Of a stretch of DNA of 64,000 bases, positions 59,559 through 64,000 are shown piece after piece. This DNA comes from Phenylobacterium immobile (ATCC 35973) (lineage in GTDB: Bacteria; Pseudomonadota; Alphaproteobacteria; Caulobacterales; Caulobacteraceae), in the NCBI RefSeq assembly GCF_001375595.1, contig NZ_CVJQ01000001.1, positions 2,383,001 to 2,447,000 on the forward strand, in the 5' to 3' direction. The notes below the pieces were generated by a model that did no database searches, was not told where the DNA came from, and saw nothing but the letters and a program-made list of their open reading frames with translations. How positions within the stretch are numbered: the stretch's first letter is position 1; every line of letters begins with the position of its first letter. A program made the position numbers and the translations under genes.

Positions 59559-60698
59559 TCAGTCCAGGGTCGTGCGCGAACGGGCGATGGTGAGCGTCCC
59601 CACCGCCAGCAGGAAGACGCAGAGCGCCAGAAGGTCCGGCCCCATGTCGCCCAACACCTGGCCCTTCAGCAGCGACCCACGGATCACCCGCAGGAAGTGG
59701 GTCGTCGGCAGGCACTCGCCGAGCAGCCGCGCCCAACCCGGCAGGCCGAAGAAAGGGAACATGAATCCGGAAAAGAACAGCGACGGCAGCATGTAGAAGA
59801 CCGACATCTGCATCGCCTGCAGCTGGCTGCGCGCGAGCGTCGAGATCAGGTAGCCCAGCGCCAGGTTGGCGGTGATGAACAGCACCACGCCCACGCCCAG
59901 GGCGAACCAGCCGGCCACGGTCTGGGCCAGGGGCACGCCGAACAACAGCTTGGCCAGGCTCAGCACCACGAAGGCCTGCACGAGGCCCACGAGCACATAG
60001 GGCGCAAGCTTGCCGATCATCACCTCCAACGGGGTGGCCGGCGTCGACAGCAGGGTCTCCTGGGTGCCGCGCTCGACCTCGCGGGTCACCGCCATGGCGG
60101 TCATCATCACCAGCGTCATCGACAGGATGATCGCCAGGAGGCCCGGCACGATGTTGTAGGCGCTGATCCCGGCGGGGTTGTAGAGCCGGTGGACCACCAC
60201 CTCGAAGGCGGGCTTGGCGGGCGTCCTCGCCAGCGGGCCCTTCAGGTCGTGCCGCAAGGCCTCCGCAGGCAGGGACGCCACCGCTGCGGCGACCCCCGCC
60301 GCGGCCTGCGGATCAGCGGCGTCGATCTCCGCCAGGATCTGCGCGCCATCGCTCTTGATCACCCGTTGCGAGAAGTCCGGGGGGATGGTCAGGCCCAACA
60401 GCACCCGGCCTTGCCGCATCAACCGGTCCATCTCCGCCTCCGACGTCGGCAGATGGCGCACGTCGACATAGCCCGTGCGCTCCAGGCTTGCGACCACGGC
60501 GTCGGCCAGCCGGCCATGATCGTGGCTGACCACAGCGGCCGGCAGGTGCTTGGGATCGGTGTTGATGGCGTAGCCGAACAACAACAGCTGCATTAGCGGC
60601 AGCACCAGGATCATGGCGTAGGTCACCCGGTCGCGACGCAGCTGGGTGAACTCCTTCACCATGACCGCGAAGATGCGAAGCGCCGACAGCCCCTTCAT
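59559..60698 (-). CDS. ABC-2 type permease (YhhJ/YbhS-like)
   Basis: A 379-residue permease with an N-terminal helix, a large periplasmic domain (about 45-180) and five helices in the C-terminal half. The typical strings are VKEFTQLRRDRVTYAMILVLPLMQLLLFGYAINTDPK, GTQETLLSTPATPLEVMIGKLAPY and PSLFFSGFMFPFFGLPGWARLLGECLPTTHFLRVIRG. It pairs with the ATPase upstream, with a 4-bp overlap, and is likely a homodimer since there is only one permease gene. Confidence 0.9.
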   Translation of the reverse strand: MKGLSALRIFAVMVKEFTQLRRDRVTYAMILVLPLMQLLLFGYAINTDPKHLPAAVVSHDHGRLADAVVASLERTGYVDVRHLPTSEAEMDRLMRQGRVLLGLTIPPDFSQRVIKSDGAQILAEIDAADPQAAAGVAAAVASLPAEALRHDLKGPLARTPAKPAFEVVVHRLYNPAGISAYNIVPGLLAIILSMTLVMMTAMAVTREVERGTQETLLSTPATPLEVMIGKLAPYVLVGLVQAFVVLSLAKLLFGVPLAQTVAGWFALGVGVVLFITANLALGYLISTLARSQLQAMQMSVFYMLPSLFFSGFMFPFFGLPGWARLLGECLPTTHFLRVIRGSLLKGQVLGDMGPDLLALCVFLLAVGTLTIARSRTTLD

Positions 60699-61615
60699 GC
60701 CGCGTACCGATCGTCGGCCTCGCTGGACATCAGCTGGATGAACACGTCCTCCAGCGACGGGGCGACCTCGCTCCAGGTGAAGGCGTCACGGTAGGGCGCG
60801 ATCGCCCGCTCCAAAGCGGCCTTGTCCGTCCCGCTCACATGCACCGCCGCCCCGAAGGCCGAGGCGCTCAGCACCCCGGGCTGCTGCTCCAGCGTCCGCG
60901 CCACGCGATCGACGCCCGCGCCTTCGCCGTTGAAGGTCACCAAATGTGAGGCGCCGATGATCTCGGCGGCCGTCCCCCGCGCGATCAGACGACCGTAAAG
61001 AATGTAGCCGATGTCATGGCAGCGCTCGGCCTCGTCCATGTAGTGGGTCGAGACCAGGACCGTCAGACCCTCCGCCGCCATGGCATGGATCTCGTCCCAG
61101 AACTCGCGGCGCGCCTTGGGATCGACACCGGCCGTAGGCTCGTCCAGCAGCAGCAGGCGGGGCTCATGCAAGGTGGCGGCCGCCAGCGCCAGCCGCTGTT
61201 TCCAGCCGCCCGATAAAGCGCCGGCCAGCTGCTTGCGCCGATCGGCGAGGCCCAGCCGCTCCAGCACCGCCCACACCCGCTCGCGCCGCCGATCCAGGCT
61301 GTGGACACGGGCGACGAAGGCGAGATTCTCCTCGATCGTCATGTCCTCGTAGAGCGAGAACTTCTGGGTCATGTAGCCGGTCTGGCGCTTGATCGCCTCC
61401 TGGTCCTTGCGGAAGTCCAGCCCCAGCACCTCGCCCTCGCCGCTATCGGGCGTCAGCAGGCCGCAGAGCAGCCGCAGGGTCGTCGTCTTTCCGGAGCCAT
61501 TGGGCCCGAGAAACCCGGTGATCCGTCCTTCCTCCACGGCGATCGTGACGTCGCGCACCACATGCTTATCGCCGAAGCTCTTGTTCAGCCCGCGCACGTC
61601 TATGGCGGCGGTCAT
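60695..61615 (-). CDS. ABC transporter ATP-binding protein (YhiH/YbhF-like)
   Basis: A 306-residue ATPase with Walker A GPNGSGKTTTLRLLCG, the signature LSGGWKQRLALAAATLHEP, Walker B LLLLDEPTAGVDPKARREFWDEI and the H-loop STHYMDEAERCHDI. The last ~80 residues form a small domain of the YbhF type. It energises the ABC-2 permease. Overlaps on both sides couple it to the adaptor and the permease. Confidence 0.93.
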   Translation of the reverse strand: MTAAIDVRGLNKSFGDKHVVRDVTIAVEEGRITGFLGPNGSGKTTTLRLLCGLLTPDSGEGEVLGLDFRKDQEAIKRQTGYMTQKFSLYEDMTIEENLAFVARVHSLDRRRERVWAVLERLGLADRRKQLAGALSGGWKQRLALAAATLHEPRLLLLDEPTAGVDPKARREFWDEIHAMAAEGLTVLVSTHYMDEAERCHDIGYILYGRLIARGTAAEIIGASHLVTFNGEGAGVDRVARTLEQQPGVLSASAFGAAVHVSGTDKAALERAIAPYRDAFTWSEVAPSLEDVFIQLMSSEADDRYAA

Positions 61616-62574
61616 GGAAGGAGGCTCACATTCAGCGGCTGGCCGGGCGTGAACGCGCGCGAGCTATCCGGCGCCGCCTCGACCATGAAGACCAGCTTGT
61701 CGCGGACATCGAGGCTGTAGATCACGGGCGGGGTGTATTCCGGCCGCGCGGCCACGAACTCCACCGTGGCCGTCAGCCCGGCGGCGCAGCCGTCGCAGGC
61801 CACAGCGACCTTGGTCCCCGGCCGCACCTCGGCGACGCGGCGCTCAGGCGCATAGAAGCGGATCTTCACCTCGTCGTCGGGCGTGATGGCGATCACGGCG
61901 GCGTTCGCGGCGATGCTCTCGCCGGGGCGGTACATGATGTCGATCACCCGGCCGGCCTTGGGCGCCCTCGGCGCAAGGTCCCCCAGCTCCCGTGTCGCAC
62001 CGGCCAGGCCCGCCCGCGCTTGCGCGACGCCGGCCTTCGCCGCGTCGATGCCGGCCCGCGCGCCCGTGGCTTCGGTCTGCGCCGCGTCGCGTCGACCGAT
62101 CGCCTGGGCCGCCGCAGCGCGGGCGCGCTCGATCTCGATCGCAGCCACGGCCGAGGCGTTATCTCCCCTCGCGGCGAGCAGCCGCGCCAACTCCGCCTGG
62201 GCGCGAACGGCGTCGGCTTGCGCGGCCGCCAGGTTCGCACTCGCGCGGCCCAGCGCGGCCTGCTGCTGCGCGGCCTGCGCCTCGCTGGCGCTGACGCCGG
62301 CGCGGGCCCGGTCGGCGGCGGCGGCCCGAACCGTCGGGTCGATGCTGAACAGCGGCTGGCCCGCCGCCACGCGCTGCCCACGACGCACCGCGATCTCGCC
62401 CACCGTCCCGGCCACCGGCGAGGTCATGTAGAGATCGTCGGAAACGACATAGCCGGTGAAATCACCCGTCGCCCGCTCATGGCGCGGCCACAACAGGAAG
62501 GCGACGACGGCGACCACTGCGACGCCCGCGCCGAGGGCGATGCGCTTCGCCGGACTGTTCTTCAGGTCGATCAT
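61612..62574 (-). CDS. HlyD-family adaptor of the ABC exporter (YbhG/YhiI-like)
   Basis: A 320-residue adaptor with one N-terminal anchor helix (ALGAGVAVVAVVAFLLW). The lipoyl half YVVSDDLYMTSPVAGTVGEIAVRRGQRVAAGQPLFSIDP, a very alanine-rich coiled-coil hairpin (about 75-190), and the second half PRAPKAGRVIDIMYRPGESIAANAAVIAITP follow. It links the ABC-2 transporter to the NodT lipoprotein. Confidence 0.92.
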   Translation of the reverse strand: MIDLKNSPAKRIALGAGVAVVAVVAFLLWPRHERATGDFTGYVVSDDLYMTSPVAGTVGEIAVRRGQRVAAGQPLFSIDPTVRAAAADRARAGVSASEAQAAQQQAALGRASANLAAAQADAVRAQAELARLLAARGDNASAVAAIEIERARAAAAQAIGRRDAAQTEATGARAGIDAAKAGVAQARAGLAGATRELGDLAPRAPKAGRVIDIMYRPGESIAANAAVIAITPDDEVKIRFYAPERRVAEVRPGTKVAVACDGCAAGLTATVEFVAARPEYTPPVIYSLDVRDKLVFMVEAAPDSSRAFTPGQPLNVSLLP

Positions 62575-63998
62575 CGCTCAGCTTCCCATCCGCCCCCGAG
62601 GGCCTTCACCAGCGCCGTCGTGTCTTCGGCTTGCTGGGCCTGCGCCTGGATCTCGGCGTCGTGCGCCTGCAAGGCCGCGAGCCTGGCCTCCAAGCTCTCC
62701 GTGGCGCCGATCAGACCATTGGCCTCGCGGGTCCGGCTTGCCTGTGCGACCTTCTCGGCGGCCGTCGCCGCGCTGGCCAACCGCTCCCGCCGCATCGCGT
62801 CGGCCTCGAGCCGACTGAGCGCATCTTCCGTCTCCTTCAGCGCCGTCAGCAACTGACCCCGCCACGCGGCGTCGGCCTCATCGGCCGCCGCGCGGCGACC
62901 GGCCAGGGTCGCGCGGCGGCGCCCGCCATCCAGCAGCGGCAGGCTGGCGCGCACCGCCCCCGTCGCCTGCAGACTGTCGGCGGACAACAGGCTCGACAGC
63001 GCGATCGACGCCAACTGCGCCGTCCCGCTGAGCGTGAGTTTCGGATAGAGATCGGCGCGCGCCGCAGCCGCATCCGCATCCGCCGCCGCCAACCGCAACT
63101 CCGCAGCGCGCAGGTCCGGCCGCCGCCGCAACAGGTCTGCTGGCAGACCCGCAGGAATTTGCGGCGCGTCGGGCGCGGTCGCGGTCGTGGCCACCATCAA
63201 AGCCAGGGGCGGCTGGCCGGTCAGGGCCGCCAGCGCATGCAAGCGCGCCTGCGCCTCCGCTGCGAGCAAAGCCCGCGCCGCCGCAGCCTGATCGCGCGCC
63301 GCGGTTCGCCGACCCGTATCCCGCGCATCGATCAAGCCATGTCGCGCCCGCGCCTCGCTGGCCGCCAGCATCGTCCCGTGCGCGGCCAGGATCTCGTCGG
63401 CGACCGCGAGCCGCCGCTTCAGGGCGCCATATTGAAAGTATGTCCGCGCCACCTCTGCCGAAAGGCGGACGCGGGCGTCCCGGGCCGTCCAGACCGCCGC
63501 CTCGGCGCGCGCCCGCGCAGCGCCTTGGCCTGCACGCCGGAGGCCGAAAAGATCCAGCTCCCAGGCCGCATCGAATCCCGTCTGGTAGGTGGTGAAGGCC
63601 TCGCCCGGCAATCCCAGGCCGCCGCTGTTTCCGCCATCGCCGCCGGTCAGCCGCGTCAGCCCCGGCGGCAGAGCGTTCTCGCTAAGCTGAGTGGTCGTCG
63701 CGCCCGCGCCCAGGTTCAGGCTCGGACCCAGCGCCGCTTGGGCCACCCGCGCCTCAGCGCGTGCCTGGGCGATCCGCGCCTGGGCGATCGCCATGTCCGG
63801 ATTGTCCGCCAGGGCGCGATCGATCAGCTGCGTCAGCTGAGGATCGTCGAACGCCCGCCACCAAAGCGCCAGCTGCGCCTCCTCGGCCGCGGCGCTCGTA
63901 CTGAATGCCGCCGGGGCGACCGGCGCGGATCGCTCCAGCGGCGCGCTCGCGCAACCCGCGATCATGGCCAGCAGCGAGACGGAAACGAACATCCTCAT
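62571..63998 (-). CDS. NodT-family outer-membrane efflux lipoprotein
   Basis: A 475-residue channel with a lipobox (LLAMIAGC, lipidated Cys16). The NodT start motif LALWWRAFDDPQLTQLIDRALADNPDMAIAQARI, and the second repeat LLRRRPDLRAAELRLAAADADAAAARADLYPKLTLSGTAQL, are both present. The start is the ATG at 63998; the window ends 2 nt later, so a start further upstream cannot be ruled out. It is the first visible gene of the exporter operon NodT-HlyD-ATPase-permease-TetR. Confidence 0.88.
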   Translation of the reverse strand: MRMFVSVSLLAMIAGCASAPLERSAPVAPAAFSTSAAAEEAQLALWWRAFDDPQLTQLIDRALADNPDMAIAQARIAQARAEARVAQAALGPSLNLGAGATTTQLSENALPPGLTRLTGGDGGNSGGLGLPGEAFTTYQTGFDAAWELDLFGLRRAGQGAARARAEAAVWTARDARVRLSAEVARTYFQYGALKRRLAVADEILAAHGTMLAASEARARHGLIDARDTGRRTAARDQAAAARALLAAEAQARLHALAALTGQPPLALMVATTATAPDAPQIPAGLPADLLRRRPDLRAAELRLAAADADAAAARADLYPKLTLSGTAQLASIALSSLLSADSLQATGAVRASLPLLDGGRRRATLAGRRAAADEADAAWRGQLLTALKETEDALSRLEADAMRRERLASAATAAEKVAQASRTREANGLIGATESLEARLAALQAHDAEIQAQAQQAEDTTALVKALGGGWEAER

Positions 63999-64000
63999 CC

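Noticed and set aside
55724..60596. Very long antisense frames opposite SulP (583 residues) and opposite the citrate transporter, TetR and ABC genes (640 residues)
   Set aside because: Both are made of low-complexity Gly, Asp, Arg, His and Gln stretches with no domain, which is usual for shadows in GC-rich DNA.
1..64000. CRISPR arrays, tRNA and rRNA genes, prophage or integrase genes
   Set aside because: No regularly spaced repeats, no tRNA cloverleaf recognised, no integrase or phage structural genes seen; the only mobile element I can support is the IS481 copy.

Overview
The window is GC-rich DNA from an alphaproteobacterium. Caulobacteraceae (Caulobacter, Phenylobacterium or Brevundimonas-like) is the best guess from the HWE-type sensor kinase, the two NodT-type outer-membrane lipoproteins, the large TonB-dependent receptor and the FixK/FNR-like promoter boxes. 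That assignment is an inference; there is no rRNA, tRNA or CRISPR array here to anchor it.

Region 1 (1-22,050) is a sulfide/persulfide and low-oxygen island. A leftward operon carries sulfide:quinone oxidoreductase (sqr), thioredoxin 2, a DUF2892 membrane peptide and a TolC-type outer-membrane channel. Opposite it runs a SqrR/BigR-type persulfide-sensing ArsR repressor, then a rhodanese, an RND pump (adaptor plus inner-membrane protein) and a Dps ferritin. Next come a second SqrR-type repressor, the cytochrome bd oxidase genes cydA-cydB-cydX with divergent cydDC, a TauE-type exporter divergent from an ETHE1-type persulfide dioxygenase, and a phosphotransacylase/acetate kinase pair. Short operator-like elements sharing the core TGCGYAWAT lie in four of the promoters of this island, so sulfide oxidation, the sulfide-tolerant terminal oxidase and sulfur-anion export may form one persulfide-controlled regulon. 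FixK/FNR-like boxes at 341, 4554 and 22328 add an oxygen signal.

The same island is littered with broken genes. These are a collapsed universal stress protein, a frameshifted CMD/AhpD-like gene, a frameshifted secreted protein, a short-chain dehydrogenase that lost its middle, and a truncated BON-domain gene.

Region 2 (22,709-30,622) is a complete kdp potassium-uptake operon, with two tiny membrane peptides ahead of kdpA and the KdpD/KdpE two-component system behind kdpC.

Region 3 (30,652-47,004) is accessory metabolism and resistance: an esterase, a secreted SnoaL-like protein, three LysR regulators, a benzyl-alcohol-type dehydrogenase with an aldehyde dehydrogenase, an EmrAB-type efflux set with a NodT lipoprotein, the copper-resistance pair copA/copB, a glycerophosphodiester phosphodiesterase, an acetyltransferase and a VOC protein.

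Region 4 (47,006-48,025) is an intact IS481-family element with a 6-bp target duplication (CCTAGA), inserted exactly at the stop codons of two convergent genes.

Region 5 (48,027-64,000) holds PhoD phosphatase with a TonB-dependent receptor, a multi-GAF HWE histidine kinase, a beta-carbonic anhydrase with a SulP transporter, a CitMHS citrate transporter, and a five-gene ABC-2 drug/lipid exporter operon ending in its TetR regulator.
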